A stretch of 15,000 nucleotides of DNA from Halocaridina rubra. Its lineage: Eukaryota; Arthropoda; Malacostraca; Decapoda; Atyidae. Numbering within the stretch: the first letter of the stretch is position 1; every line of letters begins with the position of its first letter. Under the pieces are notes generated by a model, which saw only the letters and a list, made by a program, of their open reading frames with translations, ran no database searches and was not told where the DNA came from. The stretch is taken from the NCBI GenBank assembly GCA_037179515.1, contig JAXCGZ010021496.1:1-15000 (forward strand), given 5' to 3'. The translations under genes and the position numbers were made by a program. Below are positions 1-11,480 of the stretch, piece by piece.

Positions 1-510
<510 letters not shown>

Positions 511-803
511 ATTCAGCCATGATATAAAATTTAAGCTCATGTTTAGGTCTTTCACACTCACTGATAAATTGATTTATTGGAAATGTCATTTTATAAGTTA
601 CTTCTGGGGAGTATTTTTGAGAGGTGTGTCTGGAGATAATGGCCACCGCAGCCACCGTTGGGGAGTTACACGTCACATGGGTAAAAGTCTGTCTGGAGTG
701 CGCCCGTGGGTGTTCGCCAGCGACCGTGGGGATTTATAGGTTATCACGGAGGAGTCTTTTAGCCAGTGTTCCGGCGAACGTCTACGGACTCGCGGAAAAA
801 AAA
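511..803. other. Spacer with a weak ~63 bp two-copy repeat
   Basis: The sequence is AT-rich to about 620, then locally GC-richer. TCTGGAG begins at 629 and again at 692. Each is followed by a GCCA(G/C)CG-ACCGT-GGGGA-TTA-type segment, so 629-691 and 692-760 may be diverged copies. The short plus-strand frames here match no protein I recognise, and I do not call a gene. Confidence 0.35.
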
Positions 804-841
804 ATGTGTGTGTGTGTAGATAGATAGTGTAGTGTGTGTGT

Positions 842-895
<54 letters not shown>
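804..895. repeat. (TG)n microsatellite
   Basis: A short TG run at 804-816, an interruption with two TAGA units, then a nearly pure TG run at about 832-895 ending in TCTTTCTTTC. A related flank follows the next TG tract (978-1202). Confidence 0.95.
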
Positions 896-896
<1 letters not shown>

Positions 897-977
897 TTTC
901 TTTCATTGAATGCAACATCATCATCGGAACAATTTGAAAAGATAAATTTTTATTTTTTGCACGTGTGCTCTATATAA

Positions 978-989
978 GTGTGTGTGTGT

Positions 990-1046
<57 letters not shown>

Positions 1047-1051
1047 GTGTG

Positions 1052-1112
<61 letters not shown>

Positions 1113-1127
1113 TTCTTTGAATGCCAC

Positions 1128-1202
<75 letters not shown>
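978..1202. repeat. Compound SSR (TG)n-(TGTC)n-(AAT)n
   Basis: TG units run about 978-1053, TGTC units about 1054-1111, then the short unique bridge CTTTCTTTGAATGCCACATA, then AAT units to 1202. The bridge closely resembles the sequence after the previous TG tract (TCTTTCATTGAATGCAACAT followed by CATCAT, 895-925), so the two SSR loci look like diverged copies of one module. Confidence 0.95.
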
Positions 1203-1203
<1 letters not shown>

Positions 1204-1620
1204 AGAGCATTCGCATAACTGACCATTTCATATGAAAATGCTTTTCCTTCTGTCCAAATTCAAAAGAAATATGAAAGCAAAAATAAGGAAAAAAGAAAAA
1301 CTTCCATAATAAGCCAATCCACGTTTTTATTTTTCAAATGGTTTCGATTTTTCTCTTTCTGTAAACGTCAAAGTTGCCCCCAAATTAGTGTCATTTTTGG
1401 AAACTTGAATGAAAGCATTTGGAACTGATCGTTCCCTAATGAGACTCGTTACAACAATAGCTCATCACTAGTAATGAGAAAAAATTGTGCCTTTGTATTA
1501 TTTACATATAATTATCCATATTTTATATTTATTTATATATTATCTTATTGACGCATCTAATTATTTATGCATTTTATTTTATTATTTACATGCAATTCCA
1601 TATTCATAGAAATTATGAAG

Positions 1621-1625
<5 letters not shown>
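1203..1625. other. AT-rich spacer, no gene seen
   Basis: About 420 bases of AT-rich sequence, with ATTTATT-type runs between 1495 and 1600. I find no long open frame, RNA gene or repeat boundary. Confidence 0.6.

Positions 1626-1689
<64 letters not shown>
1626..1689. repeat. (TC)n microsatellite
   Basis: A pure TC run of about 32 units, flanked by AATATT and ACCTGAATTC. Confidence 0.97.
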
Positions 1690-1691
<2 letters not shown>

Positions 1692-1760
1692 CTGAATTCT
1701 CGGTAATATTTTCATTATATCTATTATAGATTGCTCTGATTCTAAAAAGCTCTTCCAGAC

Positions 1761-1836
<76 letters not shown>

Positions 1837-1870
1837 TTTGTTATAGTAATAATAATAATAATAATGGTAA

Positions 1871-1901
<31 letters not shown>

Positions 1902-1909
1902 AATAATAA

Positions 1910-1958
<49 letters not shown>

Positions 1959-2030
1959 ATTATTATTTTATTATATTTATTATTATTATTATTGTTATTG
2001 TTATCATCATTACTATTATTATTATAATAC
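1761..2030. repeat. (ATT)n-(AAT)n-(ATT)n compound SSR
   Basis: ATT runs 1761-1836, AAT with interruptions about 1848-1910, then ATT and TTATTA variants to about 2030. The alternation of strand sense makes neighbouring blocks complementary, so local hairpins are possible, as in 1-510. Confidence 0.93.
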
Positions 2031-2760
<730 letters not shown>

Positions 2761-3030
2761 CAGTGGTTCCCAGCCTTCAACCAATATTATTAACTAACAA
2801 CAAACTTTTTCCCAGTTTCAGCATTCAATGGAAGATATATGAAACTGGATACGCCATTAAGCATGTAACAGTTTATTAAGAAAACTTTAAATTTATATTT
2901 TTTTCTCTAAAAAAATAAAGTGGCTTTAAATATTGGAATTTTTATCTCTTATCACCCTTATCGTGAGTAACTTTACATTTTAACCTGCTGGACTTACATA
3001 GGTTCGCGGACCACTGGTTGGGATTCACTG
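2761..3030. mobile_element. hAT-like MITE (non-autonomous DNA transposon)
   Basis: The left end reads CAGTGGTTCCCAGCC. The right end, reverse complemented, reads CAGTGAATCCCAACC, so 12 of 15 terminal bases agree. The right subterminal GTTCGCGGACCACTGGTTGG matches the pattern of hAT non-autonomous elements, whose termini classically begin CAGTGGTTCTCAAC. Length is about 270 bp and the interior is AT-rich without a transposase frame. The 8-bp flanks (CAATAGAT, AACTAGGC) share only a TAG core, so the target duplication is decayed or the ends are slightly misplaced. It reads as an old, immobile copy. Confidence 0.68.
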
Positions 3031-3258
3031 AACTAGGCCCTCGTTAGATCTGGTTTTAAGCGTCATTCCATCATGGTAAACAATGGATATGCTGGTATAT
3101 TTCTCAGAGACTGTGTCTGACTATACCGTTTTACGAGATATGTTTTGGTTGTTGACATCTTTTCCCGATTTCTTAAACAATGTAAACCTAGGGTACCACA
3201 TTGTTAGTTAGCTAGACACACACAAATGGATTTCATAAACGCATCTGACGCGGTTCTG

Positions 3259-3296
3259 TGTATGGCTAGGATCCCTTACGGGATCCTAGCCATACA
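3259..3296. repeat. Perfect 17-bp-arm hairpin
   Basis: Arms TGTATGGCTAGGATCCC and GGGATCCTAGCCATACA are exact reverse complements around a 4-base loop, TTAC. No T-run follows and no neighbouring gene is seen, so terminator or RNA-processing roles are unsupported. It could be the collapsed ends of a small transposon or a replication-error palindrome. Confidence 0.9.
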
Positions 3297-3326
3297 TACT
3301 CAAGGGTGTTTCTCCTTTTTCTTTTT

Positions 3327-3815
3327 GGAAGTTACTCTTGCTTTTGAAAGCTTCTTATGATGTTGTAGGTTGCTCCCTCTGGAGGTTCCTCTTGATTATG
3401 AGAGCTCTTTTTGATGTTGGAGGTTCCTCTTGCGTTTGAAAGCTTCTTTTGAATCTTGAAGCTACTCTGACTTCTGGAACTCCTCTTGATTTTTAAGCCT
3501 CCTCATACTTCAAGAGACTTTTTCTACTAATGAGAGTTCCTCTTTTACTATTACACATGAAAGTTCCTCTTACTGTTGTAAAGTTACCATGATTTTGAAA
3601 GCTCCTCTTCGTTCTGGCCGTTCCTCTTATTGTAATTCTGGAGTCTTCTCATCCACTTGGAGGGTCCTCTTGCCTTTAGAAGCTCCTTATGATTCCGGAA
3701 GTTGCTGTTACTTCTGGATATTCCTCTTGGTTTTAAAAGCTCATGAAACAGAGGGCCCCTCTTAATGAAGTTCCTCTTGCTCTGGAAAGCTCATCAAGAG
3801 TCTGGAAGCCTTTCA
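3327..3815. repeat. Degenerate 18-21 bp minisatellite
   Basis: About 25 diverged units can be read by eye around a consensus near GGAAGTTCCTCTTGATTCT. Alternating forms include GAAAGCTCCTCTTG and GGAGGTTCCTCTTG. Unit length drifts between 16 and 27, mostly 18-21, so it does not keep a reading frame and stops occur in all frames. It abuts the 3878 SSR block. Confidence 0.8.
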
Positions 3816-3877
3816 TGATACTGTGTGTGTGGAAGAGATTGATTATTTGTGGAAAGGGTCTCTGTAGCTTATGGAGA

Positions 3878-3975
<98 letters not shown>

Positions 3976-4013
3976 GAATAATAATAAAGAATAACAACCA
4001 CAACAACTTAAAG

Positions 4014-4102
<89 letters not shown>
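3878..4102. repeat. (AAT)n-(AAC)n-(AAT)n SSR
   Basis: AAT units run to about 3989 with AAA and AAG interruptions. A short AC-rich bridge follows, then (ACA)n at about 4016-4043 and AAT units to 4102. The poly-Asn, poly-Ile and poly-Leu readings on both strands are SSR artefacts. Confidence 0.96.
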
Positions 4103-4105
<3 letters not shown>

Positions 4106-4145
4106 ACTCTTTATCAACTGAAGGCCATGAGTAAATCCCAGCAAC

Positions 4146-4237
4146 AAAAGAAAAAGAAGAAAAGAAGTAGAAGAAGAAGAGAAGGAGAAGAAGAAGAAGA
4201 AGAAGATGAAGAAGAAGAAGAAGATGAAAAAGAAGAA
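4146..4237. repeat. (GAA)n purine tract
   Basis: An imperfect GAA/AAG run on the plus strand with GAT and GGA interruptions. It is almost uninterrupted purine, so triplex-capable. Confidence 0.9.
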
Positions 4238-4418
4238 CGATGTAACAGAATGAAGCGAAGCCCATAATCAATATTCTTTATGTATCGTATCATGTTATTG
4301 ACAACTCAAATAATAAGGAGGCGGCCTCTGGGCATAGAACATTAATCATTCAACTTGGAAACTGCCTTCCAAGGGAAACAGACACTGTACATGGAAAACA
4401 ATGCCTGGGTCTGGCTCT

Positions 4419-5423
<1,005 letters not shown>

Positions 5424-5426
5424 TTA

Positions 5427-5635
5427 AGGGGGGTTTACACGGTCAAACGGTTCGTCGAACGCGGTTCGACAGACAAGTGTTTGAAGTGATGTTCGAACGT
5501 GTGAACGGGGTATTTGGTTGTCGAACACGTTCCGTGTTCGACAACCAAATACCCCGTTCACACGTTCGAACATCACTTCAAACACTTGTCTGTCGAACCG
5601 CGTTCGACGAACCGTTTGACCGTGTAAACCCCCCT
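5427..5635. mobile_element. Perfect palindromic MITE, TTA target duplication
   Basis: The element begins AGGGGGGTTTACACGGTC and ends with its reverse complement. Checked base by base, the palindrome has two 104-base arms (5426-5529 and 5533-5636) with no mismatch and a 3-base spacer, TTC. TTA lies on both sides (5424-5426 and 5636-5638), consistent with a 3-bp TNA-type target duplication as in PIF/Harbinger elements; that superfamily call is inference. Within each arm a second TTCACACG-like motif appears inverted relative to the terminal TTTACACG. There is no transposase frame; the similar peptides on both strands are a consequence of the symmetry. The lack of mismatches points to very recent insertion or repair-driven homogenisation. 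Confidence 0.88.
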
Positions 5636-5639
5636 TTAC

Positions 5640-5656
5640 TTTCACCCAGGGTGAAA
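5640..5656. repeat. Small palindrome
   Basis: TTTCACCC-A-GGGTGAAA, an 8-base-arm palindrome just outside the right target duplication of the 5427-5635 element. Confidence 0.6.
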
Positions 5657-5746
5657 TTTACACATATCCCATCCATCAATCTCAACCACAAAACAATTTG
5701 GGGTTGTCTCGACATCATCATCTCTTCTTCACTGACTCCTATACTT

Positions 5747-5787
5747 CTCCTGTGACGACTTCACATCCTCCTGTGACGAGTTCACAT
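5747..5787. repeat. Two-copy 21 bp direct repeat
   Basis: CTCCTGTGACGACTTCACAT and CTCCTGTGACGAGTTCACAT lie 21 bases apart with one difference between them. Confidence 0.8.
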
Positions 5788-6026
5788 TCTGGCCCAACTA
5801 AAAACATGATTTATTCTTCCTCACCTTTCCTCTCACTCTATCAGGGACCACTAATACCAAATTCAGTTGCACATTTGCCCAATTTCAACCCGTTCACCAA
5901 ATCGAGTAAATCAACAAGATAAATTTGTATGCAGTACTGCGTAGGTGAAGCTTTGCTATCGTGATTATTATTTCATTGAAGTTGTTGATTTTGCATATAA
6001 TTGAACGATACCTCTTCATCGTCTAC

Positions 6027-6280
6027 GTATGCATTCATACCAAAGTGACACGTCGCACGTGGCATGCCACGTAGCACGCCAATTGAAAACGAACATCCGC
6101 GAATATAAACCTTTCACACAAAAGTGGCGTGGCACGTCCCATGTGTTACGTGCGACGCAACATGGGACGTATCACGCCACTTCTGTGTGAAAGGTTTCTT
6201 ACATTTCCGGATGTTCGTTTTCAACTGGCGTGCCACGTGGCATGCCACGTGGCACGTGCCACTTTGGTGTGAAAGCGGCC
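6027..6280. mobile_element. Palindromic MITE, copy 1 (inserted in satellite)
   Basis: The right end is clear: CACTTTGGTGTGAAAGCGGCC, followed by TTA. The left end is diverged (GCATTCATACCAAAGTG, where GCTTTCACACCAAAGTG is expected). The body is a long inverted repeat centred near 6152. Reading inward, the left arm has a GTGGCACG/GGCATGCCACGT-rich terminal block, then TTGAAAACGAACATCCG, then an inner CTTTCACACAAAAGTGGCGT, which is a second copy of the terminal motif in the same direction. The right arm mirrors this. It interrupts one unit of the 335-bp satellite, so it is younger than that array. It is clearly related along its length to 9605-9856. No coding capacity. Confidence 0.88.
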
Positions 6281-6759
6281 TTAGAGGCATTATACCTCTT
6301 CTGTAACGCTTTTGTGATTCGTGCTTTCCCATCAGTAAAATCACTTGCACAACACAATTTTGTATAACCCTAAACATCGTCCGCTTTCACTTATGTTTCC
6401 TCTTAAGTCCATCAATCAATACTAACACCGAAATCAGCCTCCTTTTGCAATAAGTACAATACGCAGCAATTGGTCCCATTTTCCCATCTCAGCAAATCGG
6501 GTAAATCAACGGGAGGATGCGGCTTAGTCAAAGTATTAATGACCACAGTTACTATTTCATTTGTTCGAATATTGATTCTATATATTATGCTGTAATGACC
6601 ATTTCCGTCTTATAAGAGGGATGATGTTTCTATTTTCACAGTGTTGTGACTTGAACACTTTTCCATCAGTTATGTCAGCTCTCGCTCCCTTCCCACCTAC
6701 TCCACCAATGACCTTTAGCGCCAAAACATTACCTCATCTCTGCCTTGACCTTAACCTTT

Positions 6760-6848
6760 TTCTTTTCCTTCGTCTTGGTATTTTCTTGTGCACGGGCCTT
6801 TATTGATGAGGGCTGTTTTTTTCTGTCCCGGTGTAAAAAAAAAAAAAA
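6760..6848 (+). repeat. Poly(A)-ended extra segment in satellite unit
   Basis: Compared with sister units, extra sequence sits between GCGCCAAAACA and GCCACCTTTTGCA. It contains GGGCCTTTATTGATGAGGGC, a T run, TCCCGGTGT and 16 A residues. A similar order (GGCCCGAGGAAGGC, T-rich, TCCTGGTTTC, A run) occurs at about 7080-7144. Possibly two insertions of one poly(A)-tailed element; the boundaries are approximate. Confidence 0.4.
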
Positions 6849-7079
6849 AAGCCACCTTTTGCAGAGTACAACACGAGGCAATTGATCTCATATCCCCAGC
6901 TCAGCAAACCGAGTAAATAAGAGGATTTTGGTATGTCACATTGCATAGGCAAGTCTTCGATATCCACAGTTATTAGTTCATTTGTACAAGTATTGATTTT
7001 ACATACAACGCTGTAATAACTATGCTTTTCTTATGAAAAGAACATTACCAGAATCTATTTACTTTGTTTCCTCCATGAC

Positions 7080-7144
7080 CAGGCCCGAGGAAGGCAGTTT
7101 TATTTATTTTTTCCCCATCCTGGTTTCACAATCATAAAAAAAAA
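7080..7144 (+). repeat. Second poly(A)-ended extra segment
   Basis: Extra sequence relative to sister satellite units, ending in nine A residues before GTTATCTACTGCCCAGC. Its layout resembles 6760-6848, but base-level similarity is modest. Confidence 0.35.
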
Positions 7145-8060
7145 GTTATCTACTGCCCAGCACATACTGGTACATCCGTAAATATCATCTGCTCTCGCTC
7201 ACCTTCACTCACACTCCACCAATGACCATCAACACCAAAATCAGTCACAGTTTGCTAGAAGCACGATACGAGCCAATTGTTCCCTTTTACCCAGCTCAGC
7301 AAATCGAGTAAATCAACTAGAGGATTTGGGTGCGTCGCATTGCGTATTATTTCATTTGTACTAAATATTGATTTTGCATATTGTGACGTAATAACTATGC
7401 TTGCCATATAAGAGGAAGGATACCTCCATTTTCACGTTATTGTGACTAGTACGTATTTCCATTAATATTATCAACTGCCCAACATATCCTCAAATATCAT
7501 CTGCTCTTGCTCACCTTCTCGCCCTCTCCATCCATGACCACTGACTCCAAACTCAGCTGCCTTTTGCTATGAGCACGATACAAACCAATCGTTCCCATTT
7601 TCCCAGCTCAGCAAAGTAAGAAAATAAAAAAAGAGGATTTTAAAATGCCGCATTGCGTAAGAAGATCCTTGATACGACAGCTATTAATTCGTGTATATAA
7701 ATATTAATTTTACCTGTAATGTCGTAATGACTATACTTGTCATATAAGAGGAACAATACCTCTGTTACCTCTATTTTCATGCTATTGTGACGCATGCGCA
7801 TTTCCATTATTATTATCAACTGCTCAATACATCCTGGTATCTCCCCAAACGTCTTCTGCTCTCGCTCACCTTTCCTCCCACTCCATCAGTGACCACTAAT
7901 GCCAAAATCATTTGCAATGAGCGCGATACTAGGAAATCGCTCCCATTTCCCCAGCTCTACAAATCGAGTAAATCAACAAGGGGATTATTTTATGCAGCAT
8001 TGGGTAGTGCAACTGCAATTATTTCGTTTGTGCAAATATTGATTTTACATATGCCGCAAT

Positions 8061-8915
<855 letters not shown>

Positions 8916-8995
8916 CTATTGTCGCCATTCGCAATACCCTGCCTGTGAATTTATTTGTCTACTTGCGAGCAGCCGGGTACCAGTAATTAAGTCAA

Positions 8996-9015
8996 GTCTC
9001 TCTCTCTCTACCTAC

Positions 9016-9055
<40 letters not shown>

Positions 9056-9065
9056 ATCTATCTAC

Positions 9066-9103
<38 letters not shown>

Positions 9104-9105
9104 AT
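8996..9105. repeat. (TC)n-(TATC)n SSR
   Basis: A short TC run, then CTAC and TATC tetranucleotides with a few CTAC and TATATC interruptions, ending CTTTCTATATC. Confidence 0.94.
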
Positions 9106-9206
9106 ATCATACATATATTATAATAAAATTCTTAACTAGTAAAGCTTCAAGGTGGCAATCCCTCATCCACTGAAATGGAAAATCTTGAATGGATAAGTAA
9201 AAGATA

Positions 9207-9252
9207 TTCTATCTATCTATCTGTCTGTACCTATCTATCTATCTATCTATAT

Positions 9253-9321
<69 letters not shown>
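9207..9321. repeat. (TATC)n-(TA)n SSR
   Basis: TATC units with one TGTC pair run to about 9249, then TA units to 9321 with one AAA interruption. Same order as 4419-4741. Confidence 0.95.
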
Positions 9322-9324
<3 letters not shown>

Positions 9325-9600
9325 CTCTTCTTTCAGCTCGCCTTCTGCCTATCTATCTCTTTTTCTCTTTTCTTCTCCCTTCCTTTCGATTGTGTTTTAA
9401 TTTTTCTCTTCTTTTATCCCACTTCCTGCTTCTCTAGCTCTTTGTCTCTCTTTTTTTCGTTTCTCATTCCATTTTGTTATATATTTTCCTCTTCGTTTAG
9501 CTCGTCTTCTACATCCTTTCCTCCCTCTCTCTTGCCTTTGTGTTGTCACATTCCATTTGGTTTTCTTTATTCTGCTCTTCTGGTAGCTTACCTTCTGCCT
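9325..9600. repeat. CT-rich degenerate repeat
   Basis: Pyrimidine-rich sequence in which CTCTTC-TT-AGCTCGCCTTCTGCCT-like phrases recur near 9325, 9426, 9488 and 9573, with CATTCCATTTTGTTAT and CATTCCATTTGGTTTT between some of them. The irregular period (about 60-100 bp) suggests an old tandem repeat. MITE copy 2 inserted at its right end. Confidence 0.5.
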
Positions 9601-9604
9601 CTGA

Positions 9605-9856
9605 GGCCGCTTTCACATCAAAGTGGCACGTCGCACGTGGCATGCCACGTGGCACGCCAGTTGAAAACGAACAGTCTGAAATATATGAAACCTCTCACAC
9701 AGAAGTGGCGTAACACGTCCCATGTGCCACGTGCGACATGGAATATGTCACGCCACTTCGGTGTGAAAGGGTTCATATATTTCCGGATGTTCGTTTTCAA
9801 CTGGCGTGCCACATGGCAAGCCACGTGCGACGTGCCACTTTGGTGTGAAAACGGCC
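9605..9856. mobile_element. Palindromic MITE, copy 2, TGA target duplication
   Basis: Starts GGCCGCTTTCACATCAAAGT and ends ACTTTGGTGTGAAAACGGCC. TGA flanks both sides (9602-9604 and 9857-9859), giving a 3-bp TNA-type target duplication. Internal plan as in 6027-6280: terminal block, GTTGAAAACGAACA, inner CTCTCACACAGAAGTGGCGT, a centre near 9731, then the mirror image. Both ends are intact here, so it defines the family termini better than copy 1. The similar frames on both strands reflect the symmetry and are not genes. PIF/Harbinger affinity is inferred from the TNA target only. Confidence 0.9.
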
Positions 9857-9859
9857 TGA

Positions 9860-10192
9860 GGCCCTCTCTCGACACCTAAAACCTCCAATTAGATCTTTCG
9901 TAATCAAATTGGGCGCGCGTGAAAGGGATACATATATATATGTATACATCGTATGTTTATACAGAGGATGACATTATACGCGCGAGCGAGCGAGCCTCCT
10001 ATCGCTCCATAACATTACTAACCCATTTGCATTTAGATTATCGTTAGTATTCAGAGTTCGAAACACGGCGTTTTCTTATTAAATTTAACCCCGGCACTTC
10101 GTAGCGGCATCAAACACCCCTTGGCAGGACCTGGAGCAGTGATGCCAGCTGCTGTGATGTTATATAGCAACACCAAAATTAGATAATATTAT
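9860..10192. other. Spacer, no gene seen
   Basis: Contains a short ATACATATATATATGTAT palindrome near 9930 and a CpG-rich patch, GCGCGAGCGAGCGAGC, near 9980. GAGTTCGAAAC near 10056 resembles a polymerase III B box, but I find no A box upstream. A plus-strand frame of 117 codons (10193-10546) begins just after and runs into the 87-bp array. Confidence 0.45.
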
Positions 10193-10370
10193 ATGCCTAC
10201 CAGAACATTAGATATTCTAATCATGAACACGCTTCTCGAGAGCCTCACCTTCGTCTTTATGCTGTTGATTAAGAGCGACACTGTTTTGAGACTATCTGCC
10301 TTGATAGTGCTACTACAGACAGTGATCTATGGCCCTTTTTATATTAGTTTTGCTATTGTAAGATGGATCT

Positions 10371-10632
10371 GGCAGTGCCAATATTTCTGGCACTGGAGTC
10401 TATTACAGTGCCTCTTCACAAAGCCTTATGAGTGTACTTGTTTTGTGATGTTTTACTGGCAGTGCCAATATTTCTGGCACTGGAGTCTATTACAGTGCCT
10501 CTTCACAAAACCATATGATTGTACTTGTTTTGTGATGTTTTGCTGATAGTGCCAGTTTTCTTGGCGCTGAACTCTATAACAGTGCCTCTATACGAAGCTG
10601 TCTGAAAGTCCTTGTTTTGTGTAGGATTCCTT
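10371..10632. repeat. 87 bp tandem repeat with conserved stem-loop
   Basis: Units start at 10371, 10458 and 10545, exactly 87 bases apart, with a weak fourth from about 10632. Units 1 and 2 differ at only a few bases; unit 3 is more diverged. Each of the first two carries CAGTGCCA-ATATTTC-TGGCACTG, an 8-bp stem with a 7-base loop. Unit 3 has AGTGCCA-GTTTTCT-TGGCGCT, a changed loop with the stem still able to pair through one wobble. 87 is a multiple of three, so a plus-strand frame (10193-10546) stays open through two units and repeats a 29-residue Trp/Cys/Phe-rich unit. I do not call it a gene: the composition is odd and no start context or domain is visible. Confidence 0.85.
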
Positions 10633-10919
10633 GCACTGAATTCAAGTATTGTGTTTCTGCGCAAAGATGTCAGAAATTGCATATTGTCCGTAGTTTTATG
10701 TTAGAACATGACTCTGCCAGGGAGAGTTTCCCCTAGAATTTACCCCAGTTTGAGTTCATGATTGTACTGTTCCACCTGTGACTTCACCCATTTAATGTAC
10801 TCACTGAGCCTGCTGAAAGACAGGGCTAAATTTTTTGATGAAAATGAGGAAAGGTCGACGTGTCAATTTCTTGACAGCCTTTATGAGACCTGATAGTACT
10901 TCGAAGCTTTGCAGCCTCA

Positions 10920-11460
10920 CTGAAGCTTTTTTTAAACCCTTGTATATACTAAATACACTTGTATATATTTTCATCATATACACTCCTTCATATCGCAAAC
11001 AAACCTTGTAATGTATCTTTTTAGTATATCCAATGGCTATAATACCTGAGCTAATTAAAATTTTGATGGCATTTCTAAACCTTTTAAACTGAAAACTGTT
11101 CTAAATCCTCGTGAGAACTAAATACACCTGTGTATACTTTTTTATAGCCTGTGTGCATTTTCATATGTAACACATGTAATGTCTCTTTCAGCAAATCCAA
11201 TCTGTCGACTTGAACAATACTTCTGAACATTGTTTATCCTGAAGCTTGCTTTAAACCCTTGTAAATAACTAAACATAACGGTATATTTGTCATTATAAAC
11301 ACCTTCGAATGACGTAACATAATATAATGTCTTTCATTAAAAATCATACAATGTTATACAAAATATTGTTTCATAATATCATATGTCCTTTGTAAATACT
11401 AAATACACCTGTATGCTTAATCCTATACACAACTAAGTATAAAGTATAACACTTATATTT
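10920..11460. repeat. Degenerate ~150 bp tandem repeat, four units
   Basis: The phrase AAACCCTTGTAAATACTAAA followed by TACACCTGTATA and TTTTCAT recurs near 10934, 11103, 11253 and 11394 (spacings about 169, 150, 141). Between them come CACTCCTTCATAT, GTAATGTCTCTTTCAG and AATCCAAT-like words in the same order. All units share one orientation and are strongly diverged. No open frame spans them. Confidence 0.7.
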
Positions 11461-11480
11461 CCACTTTCAGCCTTTGGCTT

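Larger units (their letters stand above)
5800..8060. repeat. Degenerate ~335 bp satellite, six units
   Basis: The landmark CGAGTAAATCAAC or a variant recurs near 5903, 6498, 6910, 7305, 7613 and 7965. Each is preceded by CCCAGCTCAGCAAA-like sequence and followed by GAGGATTTTG, ATGC(C/A)GCATTGCGTA, ATTTCATTTGT, ATTGATTTTACATA, ATAAGAGGAA and CTCTCGCTCACC, in the same order. The first spacing falls to about 338 after subtracting the 6027-6280 insertion. Others run from about 308 to 412, the longest two carrying extra poly(A)-ended segments. Unit 5 has a decayed landmark. All units are in one orientation. The frames are interrupted, so I read it as non-coding tandem repeat. Confidence 0.85.

Noticed and set aside
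3259..3296. Intrinsic terminator
   Set aside because: No T run after the stem, and the context is a repeat-rich animal genome.
3327..3815. Heat-shock-element array (GAAnnTTC)
   Set aside because: The units give GAA and TTC with one or three bases between them, not the required two, and no gene follows.
5424..5755. Two similar peptides on opposite strands
   Set aside because: The near-identity on both strands follows from the perfect palindrome at 5427-5635, not from coding.
6114..6377. Minus-strand 87-codon frame with VACHVA-like repeats
   Set aside because: It lies across the palindromic MITE. The same kind of frame appears at 9618-9875 because the element is repeated and symmetric.
5800..8060. 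CRISPR-like array
   Set aside because: Units are about 335 bp, diverged throughout and without a repeat-spacer pattern.
9175..9879. 234-codon plus-strand frame
   Set aside because: It joins SSR, CT-rich repeat and a transposon; no domain and no consistent composition.
10056..10067. Polymerase III B box (GAGTTCGAAAC)
   Set aside because: No A box at a suitable distance and no tRNA-like folding around it.
10193..10546. 117-codon hydrophobic frame as a membrane protein gene
   Set aside because: The second half is the 87-bp tandem unit and the first half shows no recognisable domain; openness alone is weak evidence. Kept only as a finding on the repeat.
10801..10998. 65-codon minus-strand Lys-rich frame
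   Set aside because: It overlaps the first degenerate ~150-bp unit, and I see no equivalent frame in the sister units; no known motif.
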